In this document: positions 1-11,900 of the stretch, piece after piece | Layout of the letters: each line of letters begins with the position of its first letter | Position numbering within the stretch: the first letter of the stretch is position 1 | Assembly: GCF_001613065.1 (NCBI RefSeq) | Contig: NZ_BDBQ01000023.1 | Coordinates: 1-64,000 of the forward strand | DNA length: 64,000 nt | Direction of reading: 5' to 3' | Source of the DNA: Nocardia miyunensis NBRC 108239 | Lineage (GTDB): Bacteria > Actinomycetota > Actinomycetes > Mycobacteriales > Mycobacteriaceae | The notes under the pieces: generated by a model | What the model saw: only the letters and a program-made list of their open reading frames with translations | Databases searched by the model: none | Told to the model about the DNA's origin: nothing | Translations under genes and position numbers: made by a program

Positions 1-2900
1 GCCGCGGCGGTGATGCGTTCGGTCTCCACCCTATCGAGTACGGGAATGCGTTGCAGCGCAACAGTATCGATGCGCCCGGCCGCATCGAGCGGCAGTGCGC
101 CGGGCAGGGTGACCACGGCGTCCGGGACGAGTGCGCGCGGTACGTCGTCGTCGAGCAGGCGCAGTACCGCGCGGCCTTCGATGGCGGTGGTGCGTGAGAC
201 GTAGGCGACGGTTTCGCGCAGGCCCGAGGCATTCGTGCGTTCGAGTACGGCGGCTTCGCGCAACTGCGGCAGAGTCAGCAGGGCATCGCGGATGCGGGCG
301 GCGAGCACCGGCCCGCGCCCGGTCCAGACCGCGGTGTCCGCGCGGTCGGCGTCGATCCGCAATCGCGTCCCGATGACGGCGCCGCGCAATCCGGTCGGCC
401 TGCCGTCGATGTGGATCGCGCCGCGGAAACCGTGTGGTACCACCGTGTCGAAGGAGTCCCGCACGGTCAGCTCGCCGGTGCTGTGGGCACTCGCGTCGGC
501 GTCGACCCGCAGGTACCAGCCGCGGGCCTCGTCGCCGTAGACAGTATGGGCGTGGACGGGGGCGGCCACGGACTCGCCGACGACGATGGCCGTGCCCGCG
601 AAGCCGGACAGTTCCGCGCCGGAGCCGAGTGCCACGTCCGCGGCGTCCCGCGTGTCGCTGATCCACCCGAATTCTCGTGCTGCCCAGAGTATGTCGGCTG
701 CGTGTGCCGCGTCGCCGAGCCAGATCGCCCGATCCGCGCCGCCGGGGAACCACGCCCGCATGGTGCGCACCTGCGCGGTCACGGTCGCGCGGTCCAGCAG
801 GACCCGGCCGCCCGGAGCCGTCGCGAGGATCGCGGGCAGGTCGGGCGGGAGGTCGACGGGTGGCGCAGCGGTGACGTCGGCGGATTCGACACTGCCCGGT
901 GCGTGCAGCGGGCGGGCTCCCGGCGTCCGGAAGCCGACGGCGAACCAGTTCTCGGGCCGGTACGCGCGATCGGCGGCGGAGATCTCCTGTGCCAGAGCCA
1001 CATCCGAGTCACGCGGGTCCAAGGGCAGCCATACGCCGCCGCGCCGCAGCGTCGCGAGCGCGGCGATCAGCACATCGCTCGAGTGCGGATGCCCGGAAGT
1101 CGCGACGACGTCGCCCGGCCGCATTCCCGCTTCGCGCAGCACGGCCTCGTATCGCGCGACCGCGTCGGTGTCGAGACCGAAGGCCGCGTCCGTCAGCGAC
1201 TCTCGGTGCGCCGGAGAGGCGGGCGACGTCGACTCGGTGGGCTGCCGGAGTCGATCGGCTCCGAGATGCGCTGCGGTGTTGTGACCGAAACGCTGGTCCG
1301 CCAGAAACTCTCGGTGATCCCCTGAAGCGGGCGGCGTCGATTCGGTGGGCGGCGTGCGGTTGTCGCGTTCGACATCCGGTGGGGCGTTGTTGCCGAAATG
1401 GTGGTCCGGTCCGGGCTCTCGGCGCGCCGGAGAAGCGGTCGAGGTCGATTCGGCGGGCGGCGCGAGCCGATCAGGATCGAGATCGGCTGCGGTGTTGTGA
1501 CCGAAAGGCCGGTCCGATGGTGACTTTCGATGGACCGGGGAGGCGGGCAGCACGGACTCGGCGGGTAGCGTGAGCTGGTTGAACTCGAGATCCGGTGCGG
1601 CGCAGCAGCTTCGAAGCATCGTGGTGAAGGTGCGCGCCAATTGTTCTACGGTGTCCGCGTCGAACAGGTCGGTGCTGTAGACCAGCGCCGCGCGCAGGCG
1701 GTCGGGATGCTCCCAGATGTGCAGTTCCAGCTCGAATCGGGTGGAGCGTTCGTCCTCGTCGATGCGCACCACGTCGAGGCCGGCGAAGCGGACTCGCGCG
1801 TCGGCGAAGTTCTGCAACGCGAACAGCAGCGGGAACGTCACCTCGCTGGTGTCCCGCGTGCGGCGCAGGGCGGGCACGATCTGCTCGACGGGCGCGTCCT
1901 GGTGGGCGAAGACGTCCATGGTGGCGGCGCGCACGCGGGCCAGCAGGGCACGGAAGGTCGGCTGCCCGCTCAGGTCGACCGGGATCGGCAGCGTATTGAC
2001 GAACAGGCCGATCAGATCGACGATCTGCGGATTGTCGCGGTTGGCCAGAAGTGTCGCGGCGGTGACGCTCTCGCAGCCGCCGCTGGCCCGCGAGACGGTC
2101 GCGGACCAGGCCGCCAGCAGCACCATGTACAGCGTCGCGCCGTCGCCGCGGGCCAGCGCACGGGCGGCATCGGCGGTCGTGGCGTCGATATCGAACTCGT
2201 GACGCGCCCCGCTCGAGGTGCGCGTGGCCGTGCGCGGACGGTCGGTCGGCACGGCCGAGTCGGCCAGGCCGCGCGGGAAAAGCCCGCGCCAGTGCGCGAT
2301 TTCCGCCTCGAGCGCGGTCTGATCGGCTTTGCCGTGCTGCCACTCGGAGTAGTCGGCGTACTGGATGTCCAAGGTGGGCAACGCAACCGGGACATCCCCG
2401 ACGCGCGCCCGATAGAACGCGTCGAGTTCGCCGAGCAGAATCTTCAGTGAAATGCCGTCGACCACGATGTGGTGCACCACGATCGCCAGCAACCGGTCCT
2501 CACCGCCGAGGTCGAGCAATGCCGCCCGCAGCGCACCGGGCTCGCCCAGGTCGAATGGCGCATCGATGAGGCCGCGCAGCACCTCGGCCACGGCGGGCCG
2601 GTCGACCAGCTCGGCGTCGGAGGCATCACTCGCCTCGACGTGATTCCGGACCAGCTCGAACCGGCCGCGCGGATGCACCCGCTGCTGGAGTTCGCCGTCC
2701 ACATCGGCGAACGAGGTGCGCAGCTGCTCCTGACGCTCGATCACATCCTCGAACGCTCCGGTGAGCGCGCCGACGTCCAGCGGCCCGCGAATGCGCAGCA
2801 GCAGCGGGACGTGATACGACGGATCCGCGGGATCGAGCCTGTGCAGGAACCACATTCGCTGCTGGGCGAAGGATGCGGGAAAGTTCAATGTCTCGCTCAT
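1..2900 (-). CDS. Non-ribosomal peptide synthetase, partial (C domain plus degenerate A-like domain); runs off left edge
   Basis: Reading leftward from ATG at 2900 the frame is open to base 1 (966 complete codons), so the C-terminus lies outside the window. Residues 1-430 are a condensation domain: the C1 motif SFAQQRMWFLHRLDP is near residue 11 and the catalytic HHIVVDG near residue 141, so it should be active in peptide-bond formation. Residues about 431-575 are a tandem-repeat linker (separate entry). From about 580 on, the sequence follows an adenylation domain in length and order (GVWLPLDP near A2, LPLDAAGRID near A10). The A3 phosphate loop is replaced by LATAPGGRV, and I see no YGPTE or TGD motif, so adenylation is unlikely. 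The start overlaps the preceding stop as ATGA, so it is co-translated with the hybrid synthetase and probably acts last in the visible assembly line. The products of any domains past the edge are unknown. Confidence 0.88.
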   Translation of the reverse strand, partial: MSETLNFPASFAQQRMWFLHRLDPADPSYHVPLLLRIRGPLDVGALTGAFEDVIERQEQLRTSFADVDGELQQRVHPRGRFELVRNHVEASDASDAELVDRPAVAEVLRGLIDAPFDLGEPGALRAALLDLGGEDRLLAIVVHHIVVDGISLKILLGELDAFYRARVGDVPVALPTLDIQYADYSEWQHGKADQTALEAEIAHWRGLFPRGLADSAVPTDRPRTATRTSSGARHEFDIDATTADAARALARGDGATLYMVLLAAWSATVSRASGGCESVTAATLLANRDNPQIVDLIGLFVNTLPIPVDLSGQPTFRALLARVRAATMDVFAHQDAPVEQIVPALRRTRDTSEVTFPLLFALQNFADARVRFAGLDVVRIDEDERSTRFELELHIWEHPDRLRAALVYSTDLFDADTVEQLARTFTTMLRSCCAAPDLEFNQLTLPAESVLPASPVHRKSPSDRPFGHNTAADLDPDRLAPPAESTSTASPARREPGPDHHFGNNAPPDVERDNRTPPTESTPPASGDHREFLADQRFGHNTAAHLGADRLRQPTESTSPASPAHRESLTDAAFGLDTDAVARYEAVLREAGMRPGDVVATSGHPHSSDVLIAALATLRRGGVWLPLDPRDSDVALAQEISAADRAYRPENWFAVGFRTPGARPLHAPGSVESADVTAAPPVDLPPDLPAILATAPGGRVLLDRATVTAQVRTMRAWFPGGADRAIWLGDAAHAADILWAAREFGWISDTRDAADVALGSGAELSGFAGTAIVVGESVAAPVHAHTVYGDEARGWYLRVDADASAHSTGELTVRDSFDTVVPHGFRGAIHIDGRPTGLRGAVIGTRLRIDADRADTAVWTGRGPVLAARIRDALLTLPQLREAAVLERTNASGLRETVAYVSRTTAIEGRAVLRLLDDDVPRALVPDAVVTLPGALPLDAAGRIDTVALQRIPVLDRVETERITAA
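1177..1608 (-). repeat. Four tandem 108-bp units encoding a 36-residue linker repeat
   Basis: The plus-strand word ccgaaa/ccgaag recurs at 1177, 1285, 1393 and 1501, an exact 108-bp period. In the protein each unit starts FGHN or FGNN, passes through PPxES and ends near REFLADQR-like sequence. The repeats keep frame and sit between the condensation domain and the degenerate A-like domain. The first unit blends into the normal end of the C domain, which suggests the array grew by duplication of that boundary. Units have diverged by many substitutions, so the expansion is not recent. Confidence 0.85.
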
Positions 2901-5900
2901 GACCGCACCGCACGCCGCGCGCTGGGGATGATCACGTCCACCGACCGGTGCGCGCCGCTGTCCGAACGGGCGCGTTCGACCAGTTCGGCCAGCCCGGTGA
3001 CGGTCAGATTCCCGGAGGAGAAGAACTGTTTGACCGACAGGCTCACACCCAGCTCCTTGCGCAGACTGGTCACCAGCTGCATCGCCAGCAGCGATTCGCC
3101 GCCGAGGTCGAAGAAGTCGTCGTCGGCGCCCACCTTGTCGATGCCCAGCACCGCCTGCCATGCCTCGGCGATGCGGGCCTGAAGCGGTCCGTCCGGTTCG
3201 CGGTAGGGGACCGACAGGGCGGGCCGGGCGTTGAATGCCGAACCGCCGCCGAACATTCCGCGACCGGCCGGAGCCTGCTGGGGTGCGTCGGAGGTGGCGG
3301 TGAGTGCGCGGGAGCCGACGATCAGCGCGTGGTCCACCGGCGCGACGTCGTACGTGTCGGCGTCGGACTGCACTCGCACATCGGCGAATCCGGCGCCGCG
3401 CAGCAACTCGGCCCACTGCTTGGGGGAGACCAGCGGTGAATGGGTGCGCATCGAGTCGGTGAAGTACCACCAGCCCTCGAACAGACCCGCGGTCAGCATC
3501 GAAACACGGCGCTGCTGAGCGGATTCCAGCAGCAGCAGGCTGCCGCCGGGGGCGAGCAGCGAGTGCACCTCGGCGACCGTCGTGGCCAGCTCCGGGGTGG
3601 CGTGCAGCACGTTGAACGCGAGCACCACGTCGAACTGCTCGGTGAAGCCCTGCGCCTCGGCGTCCGAGGTGACGTCCAGCACCCCGAAGCGCATCCAGTC
3701 GTAGCCCTGCTCCCGGGCCTGGCGCTGTGCGGCGACGACGAACGAGCGCCCGAGGTCGGTGAAGGTGTACTCGACCGGAGTGCCGTGCACCGCCTCGGCC
3801 ACCGCCCAGGTCAGATAGCCCTGGCCCGCACCGACTTCCAGGATCCGCAGCGGCCGGTCGCGTCCGGCGGCGAGTTCGCGCAGAGCCGAGCCGACCAGGC
3901 GGGTGTAGATCGCGACGTCGCTGTGTGCGAGACGCTTGTCGACCACATCGGTCGAGCGATCGTCCGACCCGTTCGCGAACATCACCTCGGTACCGGCGAT
4001 TTCACCGGTGCACACCTGCAGGTAGCGGGCCGAGCAGTAGTCCAGGAAGGCCAGTTCCTCCTCGGCATCGGGGTACTGCGTCAGCAGCGCGGCCCGTTCG
4101 CGGTCGAGTTCGCCCTCGTCGCAGGGCTTCTCGGTGATGCGCAGGCGATCGCCCTCGCGCACGGCGTAACCGTCGGCGAGCAGCAGGGACAGCAGCGCGT
4201 CGAAGAAGCGCTCGTAGGGCGCGACGAACTTCTGCTCGGTGGCGATCGCCGCCGGGTCGATGAGCGTGCCCGGCGCTGTGGCGCAACCGATCTCGCGCAG
4301 GAACCGGGCGACGTACAGCGCGCAGAGCGCCTCGAGCCGCGAATCCAGGCCCTGTTCGACGTGTTCGACCGGAATCTGCTGGCGCAGTTCGTTTTCGCGT
4401 CGATCCAGGTAGCCGAACAGGTCGAAGCGGCGCGGCGCGCTGCGGGCGGGCGGGTCGATCCAGAACCGGCGACGCTCGTAGGCATAGCCCGGCAGGGTCA
4501 CCTTCCGCGCGTCCGCAGACCCGGTGAGCGCCAGATCCACCGCGCCGCCCCCGGCCCAGATGCCGCCGAGCGCGGCGCGCAGGACGACCCGGTCGTCGCT
4601 CTCGTCACGGCGATGCCGCATGGCCGGTGGCGCGACCGCGTCCTTACCCGCCTGCAATTCGATCAGCCGCGTCATTCCGCGTCCGGGCCCGGCCTCGACG
4701 AACAGCGGCGAATGCTCCCGGACCAGGGTGTCGATGCCGTCGGCGAAGCGCACGGTCTGCCGGGTGTGACGCAGCCAGTAGTCGGGATCGGCGGCCTCGG
4801 CCGCGGTCAGCCAGGTGCCGGAGACGTTGGAGATCACCGGGATTCGCGGTTCGCCCAGCGATACCGTCGCCAGAACCTTTGCCAGTGCGGGTAATTCGGG
4901 ATCCAGCAGCGACGAGTGCACCGCGGGCAGCGGCAGCCGGTTGACGTCGACGCCCTTGGCCTCGAGTACGGCCTCCAGCGCGGCGATCTCGTCGACGGGG
5001 CCGGACACCGTGGTGTGCAGCGGCCCGTTGATCGTGGCGATGCCGAGATTCGCGCTCAGATACTCGTCGAGCTCGTCCGTGCCGAGCAGCACGCTGGTGG
5101 CCGCGCCGCCCGCCCGGTCGAGCAGGCGGGCGCGCTCGACCACCACCCGGATCGTGTCCTCGAGACTCATCACGCCCGCGATGCACGCCGCGCTGTATTC
5201 ACCGAGGCTGTGCCCGATGAGCGCGGCGGGCGTGACGCCGTAGCCGGTCAGGGTCGCCGCGAGTCCGATCTCGGTGGCGACGATCCCCACGAAAGCGACT
5301 GCCGAATCGCCGGATTCGGCGAATCCTTCCGGATCGTGCAGGTGCGTGATCAGGTCGACGCCGGTCAACGGTTCGGCGACCTTCGCCGCCGCGTCGATGA
5401 CGTCGCGGAAGGCCGGTTCGGAGGTGTAGAGCCCCAGGCCCATCTGCGCATAATCGGTGCCGCCGCCGGGCAGAACGAAGACGACCGGCCGGTCCGCGCG
5501 GGCATGCGCGGGTGATGCGGCGGCGAGTGCGTCGCATGCCGCATCGATTCCGGAGGCCGCGACGGCCGTGCGATAGTCGTAGTCCTCGCGACCGACGCGC
5601 AGGGTGTGCGCGACGTCGGCCAGGGGGAGTTGCGGGTGGGCCCGCAGATGCGCCGCCAGCTGCTCGACAGCCTTTCCGAGTGCCTCCGGGGTGCGTGCGG
5701 AGAGGGCGAGAACCTCAGGGGCGCGGATGTTTTCGTCTGCTCGCGCGGGTTGTTGCGGCGCCCGCCCGAGGATGACGTGGGCGTTGGTGCCGCCGATCCC
5801 GAAGGAACTGACCGCGGCCAGCTCCGGCAGGGATTCGTCCCATTCGGTGGCGGCGGTGGCGACCCGGAACGGGCTGGCGTCGATATCGAACAGCGGGTTC

Positions 5901-8900
5901 GGCGCGGTATAGTGCAGGCTCGGCGGAATCGTCCGATTCTCAAGGGCCAGAACGGTTTTGATGAATCCCGCGACGCCCGCCGCGGCATCCAGATGGCCGA
6001 GGTTCGTCTTCACCGAGCCGAGCAGGCAGTAACCCGTGCGGTCGGTGCCGGTGCGGAACGCGTCGTCCAGGGCGCGCAACTCGATCGGATCGCCCACCGG
6101 TGTGCCGGTGCCGTGCGCCTCGACGTATCCGATGTCCTCCGGGGTAGTCCCGGCCGCGGCCTGCGCGGCGAGGATGACCTCCACCTGACCGGGGGCACTT
6201 GGCGCGCCGTAACCGGCCTTGCGGTTGCCGTCGTTGTTGACCGCGGAACCCTTGATCACCGCGCGGATCGGATCGCCGTCGGCCAGCGCGTCGGCCAGGC
6301 GCTTGAGCACGACCACGCCCACGCCGTCACCGGGGAACATGCCGTTGGCGCCCGCGTCGAAGGCGCGGCAGCGGCCGTCCGGGGACAGCGGGCCGTCGGT
6401 GATCGCCTGATAGCCCTGGTGCGGATTGGGATTCAGCGACGCGCCGCCCGCGAGGGCCACATCGCACTGGTAGCTCAGCAGATCCTGGCAGGCCACGTGG
6501 ATCGCCACCAGCGAGGTGGAACAGGCGGTCTGCACGCTCATCGCCGGACCGGTCAGACCGAGTTTGTAGGCCACCCGGGTGGCGATGCCGCCGGGTGAGC
6601 TGCCCGAGGTGGCGGGCAGCGACGCCATCGAATTCGTCTGATCCATGACGTGCGGATAGACGTTCTCCAGGAAATAGCGGCTCTGACTGGCGCCCGCGTA
6701 CACCCCGATCCGGCCGTCGAAGCGGTCGGGCACCTGCCCGGACTGCTGTAGCGCCTGATGGCAGCACTCCAGGAACAGGCGTTGCTGCGGGTCGATCAGC
6801 TCCGCCTCCGACGGGCGGTAGCCGAAGAAATCCGCGTCGAACTGGTCGATACCCTCGACCGAGGACGCTACCCGGACCAGCGTGGGATCGGTGTACTCGG
6901 CCTCGGTCCCGCCCCCGGCGAGGAACTGCTCGAGCGTGAATTCCCTTGCGCCCTCGCGGCCTTCGATCAGGTTGTCCCAGAACGTCGCCAGATCCGGTGC
7001 GCCGGGGAACCGGCCGTCCATGCCGATCACCGCGATCGCGTCGGCGTCGGGCCCTTCGGATAAATCCTCGAATTCGGTGCTGCCGGTCATCTGAACTTCC
7101 TTCCGGGCCGTGGTCAGGCTGGTGAGTGTGGCGTGGAATTCGCCGAGCAGGGAGTCGATCTCGTCGGCGCGATAGCGGTCGCGATCCGCGACGACACCGA
7201 GCGAGCGTCCGCCGCCGCTGTCGACGGATTCGAGGACGAGATCGAATCTCGCGGTGGCCAATTCGATCGGGGTGAGGGTGGCGCGCACGCCGTCGAGTGC
7301 CAGCTGGTCAGCCAGTTCGCCGCGTGCGGAGAAGACGGCATCGAACAGCGGGCCGGATTCGCCCGGCCGGGCCGCGCGCTGATCGGCCACCACGACATCG
7401 AACGGAACCTGCTGGTGCGCATAGGCTTCGATACTCTTCGCGGCGACCTCGGCGAGTGGATCTGCGGCGGTGAGATCGATATCGACGAGTACGAGATTGC
7501 CGAAATTGCCGACTACCGATTCCGCCCCCGGCGCGCCGCGGTCGATCACCGGCACGGCCAGCGTGACCGCATCGCGGCCGGTGCGATGTCCGATCGTCAG
7601 CGCCGCGGCCGTCATCAGTACCGCTGTCTCCGAGATCCCTAGTGTACGTGCGGATTCGGCAATCGCTGTCCGGTCCGATGCGGTCAGCTCCTGGACCGTT
7701 CTGCGGCCGCCGCGTGGCGGCAAGGTCGAACCCGGGCGGGTCCGCAGGGGACGTGAACGCCAGTAATCGCGGGCGGCGGTGTACTCGACGTCGTGCGAGT
7801 GGTCGGCTTCCGCCAGCGCGTAATCCAGATACCTGCCTGCCGGGTTCGGCGTGGGGACCTGGCCATCTCGCCGGGCGCGATAGGCCGCCGAGAGATCGCC
7901 GAACAGAATGTCCCAGCAGTTGTTGTCGAATGCGATGTGGTGCAACACGATCCACAACAGCCAACCACCCCCGGCCTCGTCCCGGGCCAGCCCCGCCCGG
8001 ATCGGCAGTTCCGAACTCAGGTCGAACGGGCGGACCGCTTCGTCGTGTGCGCGGGCGATGGGGTCGGGTTCGCTGATTCGGGTGACCTCGAGGGGCTGAA
8101 CCCCATCTGCGTGGGTGGTCCGGTCGGCATCGTTCGCCCGTGTCACCTCGAAGGACCGGACCGCTTCGGCTCGAGTGTGGCCGGTCGGGTCGGAAGTCAC
8201 CTCGAGCTGCTGAACCGGGTCGGTCTCGGTGTGGGCGGTCGGTCCGTGACTGCTGGCGGGTGCTGCCCCGGAGGGCCAGTCCAGAATGTGTTGTGCGGGT
8301 GAACCGTTCGCGTCGATACGATAGATCGTGCGCAAAACGGTGTGCCGGGCGACCACGTCGGACAGGGCCGCGCACAGGGCGTCCGGGTCGAGGGCGTCGT
8401 CGAGTCGGATCGTCACCGCCAGGTGGTTGGCGGCGCTGCCGGGGGCGAGGCGTTCGGCGAACCACATGCGTCGTTGAGCGGCCGAGAGTGGTCCGGTGGC
8501 CGGTGCGGGTCCGCTCGCGAAGGTGGTCCGGTGGGCGGTGTGCTCGGGTGCGGGTCCGCCGTCGAGGGTGCGACGAGCGGCTTGCTCGATCGCCGGGCCC
8601 GCGTGCGCGAGGAGTTCGCGCGCGCAGGTCGCGACGTCGATACCGGCCAGCACGGCGCGTGCGGACACCTCGCAGCCGGCCAGTTCCCGCCGCAATCGGG
8701 CCAGAATCCTGGTGGCGGACAACGAATCTCCGCCGAGTGCGAAGAAGTTGTCGCGCGGGCCGACCCGGTCCAGGCAGAGCACGTCGGCCCAGGCGGCGGC
8801 GATCACCGTGGTCAGTGCCGCGTCCGAGGTGTGGTCCGCGTCCGAGGTGTGGTCCGCGTCCGCCGACACCGACTCGCTCAGGGCCGCTTGCCCGCGCGCG

Positions 8901-11900
8901 GTCAGCTCGGCGCGATCGACCTTGCCGCCCGCGGTGAGCGGCAGCGCGTCCAGGACCAGGATCCGGCTGGGCACCAGGTATCCCGCGACGCGACCGAGCA
9001 GATGGGCGCGCAGGGTCGGCTCGTCGGTGTCGGCCACCACGTGGGCGATCAGTGCGCGATGTCCCGGGCCGGAGGTCTGCGCCACCGCCGTGACGACGGC
9101 GTGCTCCACATCCGGGTGACTGCGCAGCGCCGCCTCCACGGCCGAGGGCTCGACCCGGCGACCGCGCAACTGGACCTGCGAATCGCGCCGGCCGATGAAC
9201 TCCAGCGTGCCGTCCGGCCGACGTCGGCCCAGATCGCCTGTGCGATAGAGCCTTTCGCCGATAGCCGGATGCCGGACGAATCGTTCCGCGGTCAGTTCCG
9301 GATTGCCCAGGTACTCCCGAGCCACACCGAGTCCGCTGCAACACATTTCGCCGACCACCCAGTCCGGGCATTCGAATCCGCGCTCGTCGAGCAGGTGGTA
9401 GCGCGCGCCGGGAATGGGCTTGCCGTAGGGCACGCTGATCCAATCCCGGTAGTCGGCCGGATCGCCGACCCGATGCCAGATGTTCCACAGGGTCGTCTCC
9501 GTCGGGCCGCCCACGCTGACGAGTTCGGCGGCATCGAAGACGGCACGATAGTCGGCGGCCAGCTCGAGCGGAAACCAGTCTCCCCCGAGGAAACTCACCC
9601 GCAGCGGGACCGGGCCGAGATCGGCCGCCGGGTTCTCGCGGTGGTAGTCCAGCAGCATCCGCATCATCGCCGGTACCGAATTCCACAGGGTGACACCGTG
9701 TTCGGACATCAGTGCCAGCCAATGTTCCGGATCGGTGCGCCCGGCGGCATCGGGCACCACGACGCAGCCGCCCGCGCCCAGGACACCGAATACATCGAAC
9801 AGCGACATGTCGTGGTGCAGCGCGGTCACCGCCAGCGACCGATCATCCGGCCCGAGGGCGAACGCGCGTGCCGTGGCACGCAGGCAGTTGACCACGCCGC
9901 CGTGCTCGACCGCGACCAGTTTGGGTTCGCCGGTCGATCCCGATGTCGGCAGGAGATAGGCCAGGCTGTGCGCGTCGGTCGTGGTCTCCGGGAGTCCGAG
10001 CCGAGGGGAGGAGGCGAGCCGGTCGACGGCCAGCGTGGGCGGTGCGTTGTCCGGCAATACTCGCTCGGTCGCGGTGTCGGTCAGCACCGCGATCGGCCGG
10101 GCGCGGTCCAGCAGCGCGCCGATCGATGCCGTCGGCAACTCGGGATCGATCGGCAGATAAGCCATTCCGGCACACAGCGCCCCGACCGCCGCCGCGATCT
10201 GCTCGGGCGATTTTGCCATGACGATCGCCACGATCGGTTCGGCCACATCGGGTTCCGGTGCCACCTCCCGCAGCCACCACGCGATAGCGGCCGCTCGGGC
10301 ATGCAACTGCGCGTAGGTGTACTCGCTTCCATCCGCACCGCGCACCGCCGGAGCATCGGGACGCACCCGAACCTGCTCCAGGAATGCATTGTGCGCCAGC
10401 GCGGATTCCTCGACGAGTGACGAAACACTCTCGTGCACAGCTTCATCGGGAAGCTGGTCCGCGCGCCGAACATGATCGGCGCTGCGCCACGTCTGTCCGT
10501 CGGTCAGGGGCGTGCCGTCCGGACTGGTGGGATCGTTGCTGCGCCAGGCCTGTTCGTCGGTCGGGTGTGTGCCATCCACCCGGCTGGTGGAATCTGTGCC
10601 GCGCCGCGCTTGTTCGTTGTTCGCGAATGCCGCATCGAATCCGATCGGATCATCGCTGCGCCAATGGGTTTCGTCGTCGGCGAGGTTGCGCAGTAGGGTC
10701 GACCAAGCCGTGAACATCGCCTCGATGACGCCGGGCCGCAGCACATCCTGCACGTAGTCCCAGTTGATGTAGAGCTCGCCGAGTCGCTCCTCGAGTTGTA
10801 CGTCGAGATACACCTGGGGTGTGGAGGTGATGTGGTAGACCGGCTCGAGGGCGCGCACGAGCGCCGAATCGCCCTTGGAGAAGGCCAATGTGCTGGTCAG
10901 TACCACGGGCATCAGGACCGGGCCGTGCTCGGTGCCGTGCAGCTCCCCGAGTCTGCGCAGCAGTTCCGTGCCGCTGATCACGCCGTACTCGAGCGCCTCC
11001 CACATTCGGCGCTGCGCCCGGAAGGCGAAGTCGGCGAACGGCTCCCGTTCGCTCGCGTCGACGTCGAGCAGGGTGAAGGTGGCGAATTCACCGGCGACGT
11101 CCTGCACGCCGTCCAGCAGTTCGTTGCGGCCCATGCGCGGAACGTTCAACGTGAAGCGCGGTGTGGCGCTCCAGTGCGCGACAACCTGCGCGAACGCGGC
11201 GACCATCAGCCCGCTGGCGGTGAGCCCGTGCTCGGTGGCGCGGGTCCGCAAGCGGGACCAGGTCGAGGCGTCCAGGCAGTCGTCGAGCCGGTCGAATCGG
11301 GGGTGGGTCACCGATTCCGGCTCGCGTCGCAGCGGAAGTTGTGGCGGGCCGGGCAGATCCGGCAGCACGCGTTCCCAGTACTCGTGTGCCTCGGCGATGT
11401 CCGCTGGATCGGTGAGATCCTGGGCCGCGAGCACGTAATCGCGGAACGAGCAGGTCAGCGGGGGCGGCGTCGCGCTGGGATCGTCGTAGTAGATCGACAG
11501 ATCACGCAGCAGCACATGCCAACTCGCGTAATCAAGTGTCAATCCGTCGATGCCGACGTGCACGTGTGCGCGTACCTCCTCCGGCCGGTCGGTGTCGGCC
11601 AGCAGCGACAGCGTCAGGCCGAAGATCGGATAGCGGTCGGCAGCGCGGACCTCGTGCGCCATCGTTTCGCGGATCGCCGCCAGCTCCGCCGCGGCGCCCG
11701 ACTCGTCGAGTCCGCGCAGATCCCGCAGGACCAGACCGGAATCGGGCACCTCGGGCAATATCCGCTGCGTGGCGGTGCGCGGGTCCACCACCGCGCGCAG
11801 CATGTCGTGCCGGTCCACCACGCGCGCCCAGGCCGCCGCGAAACGGTCCGGGTCGATCACGCAGCGATATTCGAGATACGCGTGCGTGGAGACGTTACCG

